Part shown: positions 24,490 through 37,700 of the stretch, piece by piece
Layout of the letters: every line of letters begins with the position of its first letter
How positions within the stretch are numbered: the first letter of the stretch is position 1
NCBI GenBank assembly: GCA_963995525.1
Contig: OZ023209.1
Span: 15,907,908 to 15,971,907, forward strand
DNA from: Escarpia spicata
Lineage: Eukaryota > Annelida > Polychaeta > Sabellida > Siboglinidae
DNA length: 64,000 bases
Direction: 5' to 3'
The notes under the pieces: model-generated
Seen by the model: the letters and a program-made list of their open reading frames with translations, nothing else
What the model was told of the DNA's origin: nothing
Database searches by the model: none
Program-made: the position numbers and the translations under genes

Positions 24490-26900
24490 ATTGTCTGATT
24501 ATACGAGTAGAATGGATAAGTAAAATAGAATTTGTGTATCCAATTGATATGCAAGTCTTATTTCTAGAATAATGTTATCGTTCATTCATTTGGACTGGAT
24601 TACATCTCTAGTTGTACATAATAAGAAGTTTCTGTAGTAAATGAAAATATTAAGTTTGACCTTGATCTTCATTATATGACCTCGCCCTTCGCCTTTCAGT
24701 ATCGGTTCCAACATTAAAATAAAACATAAACCCTTGTTCACGCAGAGAGATCAATTGAATCATCAACTGATATATCTTTTACGCATTTTGACCTTAACCT
24801 TTATTGACGTCACCTTCATTACAAACCCATTCCAAGTTCATCCATCTAAGGCTTTTTAGATGGAACTTGACACCAATATGGTGAATATACCCTATAGTAA
24901 GTTCTTAGCTCGAAATATCAATATGTTAAGCCAAAATGACCTTGAATGTAATCATGTCACGTGACCTCGACCAGGGATCGGCAAAATAACACGGAGAATA
25001 GATTCCCTGTACTCGAAAACATCTACAAAGTGGTCTAATTTATGGTTCTACAACGTTTGGTCCTCAAATTATTGCACAGCCTTAGTCCGGACGACGGCCA
25101 TCTTGGATTTGTCCAAATCTATAACTACGAAGCCATCTTCCTCATCTTTTTGTTGGCTGTGTGTGGTAATCCATGGCTAAATTATACAGACTTGGTAGTT
25201 TTGTAGCAACATACATCTTGTATAAGCTGTCTTGTGTTGTTACTATGTGTAACTTCCCCTGACTTGTCGTCAAATGGGACAATACTATTAATCTTTTTAC
25301 CACCAAGTCATACGAGTCAAGTCCACTTTGTGAAAGTCGTGTTCTCCTCGTTAACATTATATTGAAAAAACTATAAAACACGTTTGCATTAACAAACCGC
25401 ATTGGTTGCATAGTATGCAGCGTCTATTATATAAAAGTCAGTCACTGTGAGATAAAATACATCTAGCAAACTATGAAAACAAGTTGTTCTAAGTGCCTAC
25501 CTAGAGTGGACGTTACGCCTAAAATTGTGTCTATATACAAGCAAATCTAGTCCTAAAGTATTTTTTCTAAATGTCGCCTACGTTGTCGGTGTACATTTTA
25601 AACTCGCCGTTCTGTCCTTGTCATGTATGTATTTCTAAAATGTTGATCTGTTAGATTACATAGCTACCTTTCAGCTACACTAAATTGTTGTGCATGAGAT
25701 ATATAGTGGAAAATCTATGTTCGTGCCGACTTGGGAGTGAACCGCAAAAGTTGTGCTGTAACACAAAACACTGACGTCGATGATCTGCGCTTAAACGGGG
25801 TAACTAATTGTAATTATTCCTATTATAACTGCTAAAACACTTCGGATTAGTGGGTCAGTTAAATAAGAACATAATATTAATCATCGGTAACATGGCGATT
25901 AATGTTTCAATATGTAGGCAGTCAAATTGGTGGACGAACGGTCTGTAAATTTTCACTTTATCGAATTTTTTTGCAGATACCACCCTTTCCATTAAGAAAT
26001 AATTGAGCGGTTCTGTGATGGCATACCAAAGTGTAATTGGTTCCAAAAGTTACCAGAAGAAGAGTGTTTTTAATGATTTGTCAATCAGACCAGTGGTTTC
26101 ACCCATGTTTTTGCCACGTAAACCGACAGTCACTGATTTGCCTGTTTCGAACGTCTTCTCGTGCGCAATTTGGATTTGGTCACATACAGCTTCGTAGATC
26201 ATGGCATAATGTCAATATAACAACTCAAGCACTACTCCAAAACCAGCATATATCAGGCTTTCATTTTATGCCTCACCTATCTGTATTGGTGGTGGCTACG
26301 CGCTCGTTTACTCACAGTATTAAAACTGTTGAATACGACGTCACGCGAAACAACTTAGGTGAGTGCCCAACTTTCGGTGAAAATTTTGAGAAATCTTCCA
26401 AATAGAATTTTGTAAGAAATTGATATTTCGATTCTACGGTAATTTCTACCCTAGAAACCATCCTCAGAACTTTGACAAATGAAACGTAAATAAAACTCTC
26501 CTGGCTCTTTGACTATAACAGGAAAGAGCAGGAAGAAGACGTTTATGCTTACACGTCGCTGCACTTCTGAATGCGGGGTGCATCATGGCGCGCATTATGA
26601 CATCAGGTAACATCCAAAATGCTAGCCCGACCTACGTCATCGTGCTAAAGACGGGCAAAAATTGCACTATGGAGGCGAATGGAATAAAACTCGCATTAGC
26701 CTACTCGAGAGATTGGCAAGAGACAGACCGGTGTGGAGGAACTTTGGCGCTGCTGTAAACGCCAGTAGCCGTAAGTAAATAAGAAAGTAATTATCGCGGG
26801 CAAGAACATCACATTATTCTGGGTCACTCAAGAGCCCATTCAGATGTTCTAAGTAGTAGATCAGTTAATTTCAGTTCCTCTTCACCACGGACAGCTGTGT
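24490..26900. other. No gene seen
   Basis: AT-rich sequence with several tgacctt(g/a)a(t/c) motifs (24655-24980) as found in dispersed repeats. The ORFs at 25142-25411 and 26003-26405 have no recognisable domain. Confidence 0.35.
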
Positions 26901-26902
26901 CA

Positions 26903-27372
26903 TAGGCGGATCCGGGGGCATGGTGGCAAGTGCCTTTGGAATCTGACGTGCCCCAAGACGGTTTTGGATGTGCCCCCTTTGCTTTGCGTGCCCCAGCTAG
27001 ATCTTTAGAATGTGCCCCATTTTTAAGTTAGTCTCAAGCCCGGGGGTGCAGATTGAGGTTTATTGTGAAAATGTTCAACAGCAACCCCTTCCCAGTCTTT
27101 CAATGTCATCAGATGAGCCACAACAGCGGAGAAGTTGAAGTTCCGGGGCGCGGCTGCGAAACATTTTCAACAGCATTTCCCCTTCTGCCCCGTCCTCAGA
27201 TGCCGTGATCCGAAAGGGCAATGTCGCATAGTCGTGGTGAAGCTCCTGCTCTGACCACCTAATATGAATTTTTATTTGTCATTCAGTGGAGTTTTTTGAT
27301 GAGCCTCAAGGAATGCAATTGGAGGTTTATGCCCCCCCCCCCAGAGTACCGTCTCTGGATCTGCCCCTATGT
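26903..27372. mobile_element. MITE-like element with inverted ends
   Basis: Starts cataggcggatccgggggc and ends ctctggatctgcccctatg, imperfect inverted repeats. The inside is G/C-rich with runs of g and c and no coding. A related segment is at 27558-27600 and another at 60290-60540. Confidence 0.6.
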
Positions 27373-28215
27373 GTAGCCCACACTCTTCGAGTGGTCGATA
27401 CGTTTCTGAGCGTACTCTCCTGCTCTAGCCGGTAGAATCCGTGGTTAGAGCAACCTGTGCTGGGACCCTGAGTGTTCGGGCAAACGATCAAATAGCTTTC
27501 TGCGCCACAGAAAAAACCATTCCACCAAAACAAATGATTCAAGTAACATCAGTTTTATCTCGGGGGCAGATCCAAAAAGCGAGCCTAGGGGGAGGGCACA
27601 AAACCCTCCACTGGCAGTGGAACCAAATTGTGTAGTCGAAATGGTGTAAAAACTGTTCTTGTTCAATTTTATTAAATTGTATCGCTGCCGCGCCGCCGTA
27701 ACTTCAGCCATTGTCTCGGCTGCACAGGTGACATCGGAATACGGGGGGGGGGGGGGTGCTGTTGAAACATTTTCATCGCCGTAACTTCAGCTTATTAAAT
27801 CCTGAACGGGTGCACATTTCAAACGGTCTAGGTGGGTACGATGCATCGACCCATTATAAAAGGCTACAAAACACTGACCAAGATTTAAGGAAACTGAACA
27901 CATTTACTCTTCTTAAACAAGACATTTTATTAAAAATGTTATCTCAGTTGCACGACTTAACATGGAAGAACCACATATATACAGACATACTTCTACCATC
28001 CATTGTTTGTTAATATATAGGGTTATTACTGATGTCATCCAAATTCCCCTTTTAACATGATCCCTATTTGCCAGATATCATCTTAACAAATTTAAGTTAA
28101 TTTCTGTAGTACAAAAATCTGTTGACACCAAAAGAAAAACATGGCAACTACATAATCATAAAACATTCCAAATACCAGCTGCAATGCAATAGTAGACAAC
28201 TGTGATTCTATTCGT
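27373..28215. other. Related repeat fragments; no gene seen
   Basis: 27558-27780 holds a second degenerate copy of the GGGGGCAGATCC-type repeat and a G13 run near 27745. The rest is AT-rich. Confidence 0.4.
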
Positions 28216-29705
28216 ATTTTTTTATTTCATCCCATCGGTTCTGCTAGTCTGCCAACCGCTAAGAGTCAGTCCCGATATTTGTTGCCATGGAAACAATGCA
28301 TTTAGGCCTAGTTATGGTTATGACACCTTTACACCAGATGGTGATAATAAACATTGCAACATCAACTAATGTACACCTACACTAACATGTTTTATCTGAT
28401 TTCCGCTGCATTAATCGTGGAATGTGAACATGAGAAATGAGACTACACACAACTAACATACATATTTTGCAGGCTGCTTTGTCAATTATTCAAAGCTAAA
28501 GTTTCACACAAGAGTTCATACAATGAGATAAAACACAATTCACTCGGCAACATGGTTCCTGTTATCAAGCATTCTCGAATGAAAATAAAAGCAATCATAC
28601 ACTGCATTAGTATTAGCTCCGTATTAGCTCGTGTCAACAATAGTGATAGTTATGTCATATAGCCGCCACCTTCATTAACTTATTCATGGTTTGTGAAACA
28701 AAACCTAAGCTGGAGGAGTTAATGCTGTATTCAATATATGAAAGGTTTCAGGGCAAAAACGTGATAAATGCTGCTAAGAGTGACAGTTTTGACACCACAA
28801 AATTTTAGAATTGACATGAACAAAAAAGGATTTCTGCCACTGCCACCATGTTAGTTGGTATGATTTTGTATTCTTAAATATTCTTAAAGTATTCCAAAAT
28901 AATTAATGCGTTTTCGTTTATGCTATTGAGGACGCATCAGAGAAGTGTTTTCGTCAAATAAAAAAAAATTATATATCTGGTATTGTGTTTTACCATGAAA
29001 CCCTTCATATAAACTAAATGCAGTTTCAGGAGAAGCACCATACTGATATGTATGGTGCACTGTGTCTTACAATACAATACAGTACAGTACAGTACAGTAC
29101 AGTACAGTACAGTACAGTACAGTACAGTACAGTACAGTACAGTACAGTACAGTACAGTACAGTACAGTACAGTACAGTACAGTACAGTACAGCCAACAAA
29201 TGATGACAAATAACAGTACAAACACTGCCTTCCACTTTGCATCTTAGTTCATGCATAAAACATCCTAGTGGAACATCAGGCACAACAAAATATGATCATA
29301 TATTCTCTTTGATATGTCTTTGATGCTCAAAACTGTTGGTCTATACATAAAATAAGAAAAGCAATGGACATACAGGGAATATAAAAAACCTACAACTTCA
29401 AGCACTACATTATTTACTGTGACACCAAATGAGCCAGTGACCTTGATCTCTACAGCCACCTTGACCTATTAACTTGACTTGTTAGTGGGACAAAGACAGG
29501 TATGAAAATATACAAACACATACATATCTCCTTTTCATGACCTATTTAAAATAGTATGTACACAACTCTGCAGCATATTCGTCCTCCTATATAAGTGAGT
29601 GATCCACACAATCAAAGTTTTTAATTTATAACTCACACACAGACTAAAAACTCCATGAATATGTGAGTGAACATGACAGCTGCATCCGGCAACTTGTGGC
29701 CCTCA
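28216..29705 (-). other. Probable 3' UTR / downstream flank of the CNTNAP-like gene
   Basis: Lies directly after the stop codon in transcript order, with no other gene. The first minus-strand AATAAA I see is at about 28221-28226, another near 27923. Transcript evidence would be needed to place the end. The CAGTA array lies in it. Confidence 0.35.
29080..29190. repeat. (CAGTA)n pentanucleotide array
   Basis: About 22 perfect copies of a 5-bp unit, reading TACTG in the gene's sense direction, about 0.5 kb after the CNTNAP-like stop codon. Confidence 0.97.
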
Positions 29706-29899
29706 TTATAAATACCACTCCTTTTTCTTCGGCACTTCGGGTTGTCGAGTTTTGGGCGCTGCAACAGCGAGGTCAGGGTTGTCATACTGACGAGCGTCCT
29801 TCGCCTCATGCGTCCGGTACGCCCCCTTGTGGCGGAAGTAGTAGCGACCGAGGATGACCAGCAGGCCGAAGAGGATCAAGATGATGACCGCAATGATAA
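29706..29899 (-). CDS. CNTNAP-like: CNTNAP-like last exon (23): membrane helix and cytoplasmic tail
   Basis: Encodes the rest of the helix ([18 protein letters not shown]) and a short tail starting [18 protein letters not shown]. This matches the juxtamembrane GNP/protein-4.1-binding motif of Caspr and neurexin IV (consensus RY.FRHKG.Y.T.EAK). The tail ends KKKEWYL and stop TAA (29706-29708), a hydrophobic C-terminus fitting a class II PDZ ligand like EYFI/EWFI in known members. Acceptor tgcag at 29900-29904; enters phase 1. Confidence 0.97.
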
Positions 29900-32800
29900 C
29901 TGCAAAACAAAGACACAGGCACTGGTCAAACGGTCATCACGTCTTTTAGAACGGACAGTAAAAACACTTGAGTGTACAAACCTGGGAACCGTTTCATAAA
30001 TATAATGGGCTCATCAGGAAGATCCATCATTGAACATAATCAGTTGCTAAATCCTGTTCAAAATGCAAAAAGCCACCAGCGTATTACTGAGGACACTATT
30101 TCATGATACATTGGCACGTGTCCTGGTGGCACATCCCGATGCCATTTTGAAGAAGCGAAATTGGTCTTAAAGAGCAAAATCTGGCTTATGAGCTCACTAG
30201 AATATTAGTGAAACAGTAAGCTTACCTATCATAAATAAATTATATCTGACATTTGCAAATTACCTCAATATCACATCCCACAGGACAAAACTAGAACAGT
30301 TGTAATACACTTATCTCAATAAGATCGCATTAGTTATGAAACTATCACAATAGCGATACAACTATCGCAATTCTATTGCAATAGTAAAACTATGTGCGAT
30401 ATTAGTCACCCTGTTCATAACATGACACTAGCCCTGTACAGAACCCATGCCCACCTCGATTTTGTTGTTACTATTATGTTTATGCTTAAATTTGATCCCT
30501 CAGTGCATTTATTCTATCATTCCACATCTTTTCTGGACATACAATGTTACACAATATTGCATTTAGAGTACCTTTGAGACCCAACTAAGCTGTTATATTG
30601 GTCATTTCAAGTGTGCTGTAATCCATGGCTGCAGTGGTGCAGACTGGTGTTAACTAGAGAGCTATTTGGACCTCATAGTGCACTGATATGCAATATGTTA
30701 TAACATATTTTATTGTTGAATTATGGAATGAATGCAGTCGAGTTGGTAAAAATTTACACAGAAACATATCAAAAACAAATCTGGTGAAACCGTGGTGGGT
30801 CTGGATTCTACACAAGTGTTACATATTTTACATATTTTCATTCAAACATCACTGCATGGTTTATTTTCTACTGCATTTTAACTGTTTATTTAATTTAATT
30901 ACTTGATTGATTTTAAAGCAGCAAACAGTTACCGGTAAGTCTTATTTATTCACAAATGTATACTTAAATTCCACATTAGGTTCTTATTGTATTATAGATT
31001 TTTCATACGTAAAATAATTGTATTATAGCGATCATGTTCTAACAATGTTGTATTTTAAGTGCCTCTGAACAGGTTTTTATACCTGGAGATATGGCGCTAT
31101 ATCAATAAAATTTATTATTATTATTATTAAGTGCCTATAAGAGCTAGAGTGGCCAGTGGAGACGTACTGCCAAGAAGGACTCCATCGATCTCTCCCACTC
31201 CGCCTGGCCTCTCGTAGGTGTTGACAGGGGTCGTGGTGAGGTTTGTGGGCATCGGGGTTGTAGGTCGATACTCCGCTTCCTCGGGAGCATTCGTCACCTC
31301 CTCGAATGCACACATGTCTTCACGGATGACACCTGGTGGCAGGATCCGGAAACGTTTATTCTTTTCCAAAATAATGTCACGAAGAAACGTTGTACAGAAT
31401 CAAAGCATACATTATCCATATTTTATATATATATATATATATATGTGTAATCTATATAATTATATATATGTATATAATCTATACATATATAATATATATA
31501 TATAGCAAAACAATCACTGAACATGTAATCTTTAAGTGATACTTAGTGATACACTTAAAAGTATAACAATTTAAGTAAATATCAATTCAGTCAAAATAAG
31601 TAAGCACAGACAAAAGTAATATATAAATATATATGTTACTGTCATCCTTTACAGTTGTCACCTTGACGACCACAAACCAAATAAGAGCAATGACATATGA
31701 CTAATGGTTCAAATTATCAGACTTTAGAGTGTTCTGGTAACCTGTTCCTCATACGTGAGATAACGAAATCACTAGCCAGTCACGTCTGGCGAAATGGAAC
31801 CCCAGACAATGGGTGTCCACCCCTGTATGCTTATTGCAATGCACAATGTGACATATTCTTACATCCTAAATATTTGTTATGCATACTCTTTTTTTGCTTA
31901 GTAGAACGAACATATATATATATATATATATATAAGCCTAAGGGCAGCGTAGGTCGACCGCTCCATTATGAGATAGGATATTCAACCTCCGAGAAAACGT
32001 CTCTGAAAATCAGCAAAAATATATTTTTTGGGTGCAAATAATTATTGATATCATTATATGTCTGGGTATACTACGTATACTAAGTTCAAATTTTAAAATG
32101 AAAATATTGTCTATGCAACCAGGGGTCAAAACCGGCTCTGGTCTGCTTTAAAACAGTAGTCTGCCTAAGGCGGTCCCTTATGCATATTTCGTCGACGTAT
32201 GCTGCTGTTAGGAGTATATATATATATATATATGTGTATATACGCATGTACTTATATATATATATGAGCCCACATTTCTCTCTCTTTAACTTAATCTTTT
32301 TAATAAACGTCATTCATTTGGCCTTATTTCATCATTATTCATGACTTGTGTTGGTGCTTGCATAAATATATGTATATACATATTCCAGATTTTTTTTTTT
32401 TTTAATAGTTGACATGGTATTGTTGCATTGACCAGGGCATCTCTCATTAAAACCAAGACGTTGTTATCATGACAGCAACTCTTAAAAATTACAAAGAAAA
32501 CAGTCGTAGCTGACAGACCTGTGTCGGGATGGAGGGTGATATAGCTTGGACGGGGGTCCTGGAAGACTCTCTTCAGGGGGAACACATTGTCAAACTGCGC
32601 ACGGAACAGGCAACCCTCAAAGCCATTCTTGGTGTGGGTCTCTGTAAGGCAAGGACACATTAGATATCAGCACAGAGGAAGATAATCGAGTTGTAGTAAA
32701 TTATGTACTGATTATGATTATGTATGCATCGCAGAAGGGTGGATTTCATGTAAAGACAGTTGAATCCTCGATAAGGTTTCCTTGTCCACTTGCTAACTGT

Positions 32801-34703
32801 TAAAGATCAATGGAATCTTTACTCTAAAATTGGAAGTGCATGCAACAATGTTTAACTAAAATACACAATTAAACACAAATTATTTTATTTCAATAATCAT
32901 ATTTTTGGTGCATCAAGAACACTTTGAGTATATGCTAACCGCTAATGTCATACAATTGATAGAGAAAACAATTGCTGCATGGCACGCACAAAAACTAGCT
33001 TTGCTGCCCACTGTGTTTCTATGAGGATGTTTGACATAGGTTTATGTATCTCAATACAATGGAAGACAAGCTCTTCGTTAGTCCACAACTTTGGAGGCAG
33101 ATTAAGCAAACTTAACACGACAATGGAATCACTCACTGTTGTGACCGAAATAGATATATTTCGGATGGTCAAGTTTTGTGTCGGAACTGTCCGAAACTGT
33201 CGACCAGGTGACTTTCTTCTCGGGATAGTTGTCCACCTGAAGAAAAAGAGCAACAGGTCAAAGGTCAACATACTAAACTCTGGAGTTCTCTTGATAGCTC
33301 ACTAATTTGTTGTCACAATATTCATTTTCAAAAACAAATACAAAGAACAATTATTGAATAGTTATATATTTAATGAGTCAGTATTTTGGATTAAAAAATT
33401 ACTTGTGTTAGGGTTATGTTATATTATTACTTACATTTTTTATTACGAATGGCCTGGCATGACTTGGGTATGATAACTATGTATTATGTATTCTAAATTA
33501 TGTAACATGTGTAAATTTGCAGTGTTATACAATATTATAGAATGTTTATGTGCACCATGGTAAGTAATTAAAGTGATACATTTCTTCTTGCCCTTTTTCG
33601 ACAAATGTATACAGCTATAATTTAATAATTAGCTACTTTATTATAATTATTATTATTCTGCCTTACAAGTAGCGACAGCTGGACATGTAAAGGGAAACCT
33701 ATCAAAGCACTGTGGAGGTAGTTTTATATATTTCAGCAAGTGCACTAATGAGTAGGGTTGTAACAATACATCAAACTCTCGACGCAGCGTGACAGTTCAT
33801 GTAAAGAGAGTGTACTGTCGATAGTAAACTTAACTATTGATATTTATCAACCATAATACACTGAACTATTGAGAGTAATGATAGTTGACAACAGATCAGC
33901 AGGACTATTTGTGCTACACAAAAACAATGTTTATGACACAAAACCAGTGTTTATAAACGTTTTTTTTTAAATTTCATTCCATGAATTTTATGTGCCGAAA
34001 TGTGGGCTCTGTCAACCTGAGGTACAGGAGACTAGTATGGGCTCAGTCACAGGCCTGGCCTTGGGATGTCGAGCCCACATTTCTCTCTTATCACGTTAAT
34101 AAATAAACGTAATTCATTTGGCCTTTTTTCATCACTATATTGGACTCTGTGTTGTTGCTTGCATAAACATGTTTTTTTTCTCAATTTCATTCCATGAATT
34201 TCCGTCTTTACCGTCCTAACACCAACAAGCATCAGTCATGGATTTAACCATCAAGAGAATGTTCCAAGGCAACACAATTGCACCTCCCTTGCGTCATGGT
34301 TTGAGATGGCTTTGCCTATGAATTCACTAGTCCATAACGCTACCACGACACATCACAATAGTTACACTATCGCAATAGTATTGCAACACTATTGTAATAG
34401 ATTGTAATAGTAATAGAACTATCGCAATACTAGCATATCCCAACCCATGGAGCAAGAAACCAAGCATAACACCTGGCACCATTACAGTATTGTTAACGCG
34501 TTCTCGTGACAACATAATTTCTGCTCTCATCCAGTTGCAACACTGCACACAGATCATAATTTTACAATAACTCGGCGGAGAATGTCCGACAACTTAATAA
34601 CATAAAACACTCAAAATAATGAGTTGCCAATTGGTAGATCAGTCCGAGGAACCAAATGAACATAGAGAAGAGAACGGACCTCAGTGTCTGAGAGGAGATA
34701 TAG

Positions 34704-34735
<32 letters not shown>

Positions 34736-37700
34736 CATATATTTATATATGTGAAGGTTTTCAGGGAAAACACAATATATCCATTTCCTTCATTTTTAGA
34801 AAGTCACTTTCGTGTTTTATTCTGATAATTTTAATAACTTGTAAATTAAGGTGATATATATTTACAATCCAAGATCATAGAGAATGGTAGCAAACTCAGA
34901 AATATTTGTTACATAAAATGTGATTTTAAATTAATTTGTTATCAAAATACTGTATATTCATACGGCGTGTGCCGTCATTCCGTGCAGCTGCACATGCGGC
35001 ACGGCGGTGCTGATTGTCTGATTGTCTAAAATATTTCACGTTTTGATCAAAAGACGGATGGCGCTTATCATGTTTTGAAAACAAACGCACTTTTGTGCAC
35101 GTCGTTTCATGTGAATTTATTGCATTTACATATAAATTAGATAGTATCCTAGCTCAACATGCATTTAAATAAATGCTTATTCCTGGTTTTAGTGAAATTT
35201 CAAAGATGGCACTTATTGCGTTTTGCCCTGAAACCCTTTATATATATATATATTATATTATATATATATATATATAGTCAGCCCTATCTATAAGAGACTG
35301 GGAAGCAATGACCACTCACTTTCACGGTGATGGTGCGGCCCTTGTTTGTCCGCTTCACGTTCACTATGTGTTGCTGACCATTGGTCAAGTCTACGTCCTG
35401 GATGTCAACGTTCACTTCCTGTCTTTCAAAGCCAACGTCCAGGGCCACTTTGACCCCACCTACAATAGTGCCCGGTCAGCATAAATGTCCTGGCTGGCCA
35501 AGCAATATCGCAGGCCATTCAATGCAGATTAATATGATTACATTTTGTATACTTCGAATGCACAACGCATGTTTTTAATTTATTTATTCTTACCTGCACT
35601 TTTTTTACAAATTTAATTTCTACCAATGTCACACTAGATTCAAATCTGTGTGATGAAAGTAAATATCAAAAGGTCCACCTAAATTATCAGAATTTTACAG
35701 TGTTCTGGTATCCTGTTGCTCATATGTGCGATGCATAAATCACTTGTCAGTGATGTCTGCTGTGATAGCTGTACCCAGGAACCCCAGACAATGGGTGTAC
35801 ACCCCTGTACATTTATTGGAATACAAAATTTGACATATTTTTGAGTCTCAAATAGTTGTTAAGCATGTTGTAAGCTTAGTAGAATGAATACAGTATATTA
35901 CCATATGTACAATTTAAGCAGTACTAATATTTAGTTAATGATATATCCACTAGGGGGTGCTATTTGACCAAGAACTTTGGTCTACAACTTTGGCCTAGTT
36001 CTTGGCTCATATGTTAGGGGCAATTTCACTAAATATCTGACATGGGGCGCCATTTAACAAAAATAAGATGAATTTAAGCAGTACTGGTATTTAGTTTATG
36101 ACCTATCCAATTGTACAGATATTGTTAATGGGTCCATGTGGATTAGCTGGGCCGAATCAGTGTATATTGTAAAACAGTCACTTAATATCATCTCTTACAT
36201 ATTTACAAAAATATGTTTAACTTATTTATTAACTTTACATAACTTATTATTTTATCTTTAGTTTTATCTATTTATATTTCTAACATTTACATTTACTAAA
36301 AAGCTGTATACTTTTATACCTATTTATATGTACCAATTGTATATATGAGCTTTGCCTGAAATAGATGTATTTGCATTCGTATTACAAAAGTCGAGATGTG
36401 CAAACCGTTGTTGTTGATCTCGATAGTAATGTATTCCTGTTTCTGCTTTGCGTCATCTGTGATGTACATGAGGGTGCCCTGCTTCTTCTGTGTCGAGAAG
36501 CCAATGATGATCTGCTCCTCGTCCGTGCCAATGTTGCCTGTCTGCTGGTCGAATGCAAACATCACCATGTAGTCCGGCTTCATGTTCACACCGACCTCTG
36601 CAACAGAATCAGGACCATTAGTCACATGTCACTGCCCTTATTTGGTGTGCGGTCGTCAAGACGATACGCCATATTGGTTATACACAACCGAATGTTGTGC
36701 ATTGTCTACCATGGAACCCAAATGATGCAGTAGTACTTTGATGGATACTGCCACCTCTAAAGCCTGACAGTAACGTACAAGTTCTTCAAGTGACTGGCCA
36801 ATGATGTGCTGCAGACAAAACTAGTGCACTGTTTCCCTCGACTGAATGCAGTAGGCATTGACGCACCTTCTTCCAGTTCTTGTATACAGCCCGCCAAGGA
36901 CTGTGGCTAGGATTCGAGACTGAATGTCAGGTAACTTCTAATTGTCTCAATAACAACTCCCAATACACACCGCATCACACCGCACAGTACATCAGCACAC
37001 CACATCACACTGCACAGTACATCAGCACACCTCATCACACCGCACAGTACATCAGCACACCGCATCACACCGCACAGTACATCAGCACACCGCACAGTAC
37101 ATCAGCACCACACTGCACAGTACATCGGCACACCTCATCACACCGCACAGTACATCAGCACACCGCATCACACCGCACAGTACATCAGCACACCGCACAG
37201 TACATCAGCACCACACCGCACAGTACATCAGCACACCACATCACACTGCACAGTACATCAGCACACCGCATCACACCGCACAGTACATCAGCACACCGCA
37301 CAGTACATCAGCACCACACTGCACAGTACATCAGCACACCGCATCACACTGCACAATGCATCAGCACACAGCATCACACCGCAAAGTACATCAGCACACC
37401 ATATCACACCGCACAGTACATCAGCACACAGCATCACACCGCACAGTACATCAGCACACAGCATCACACTGCACAGTACATCAGCACACAGCATCACACC
37501 GCACAGTACATCAGCACACAGCATCACACCGCACAGTACATCAGCACACCACACAGTACATTAGCACACAGCATCACACCGCACAGTATATCAGCACACC
37601 GCATCACACCGCACATACATCAGCACACAGCATCACACTTCACAGTACATCAGCACACAGCATCACACCGCACAGTATATCAGCACACCGCATCACACCG

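Noticed and set aside
23534..24523. ORFs running through the N gap with Ser/Leu and DGWM repeats
   Set aside because: Produced by unknown bases, the CT tract and the GGAT tract; only the CXC and GCDTT pieces carry real signal.
31127..31167. Stalk ORF extending into ATLALIGT before a stop
   Set aside because: This is read-through past the gtacgt donor; splicing to exon 23 restores a proper membrane helix.
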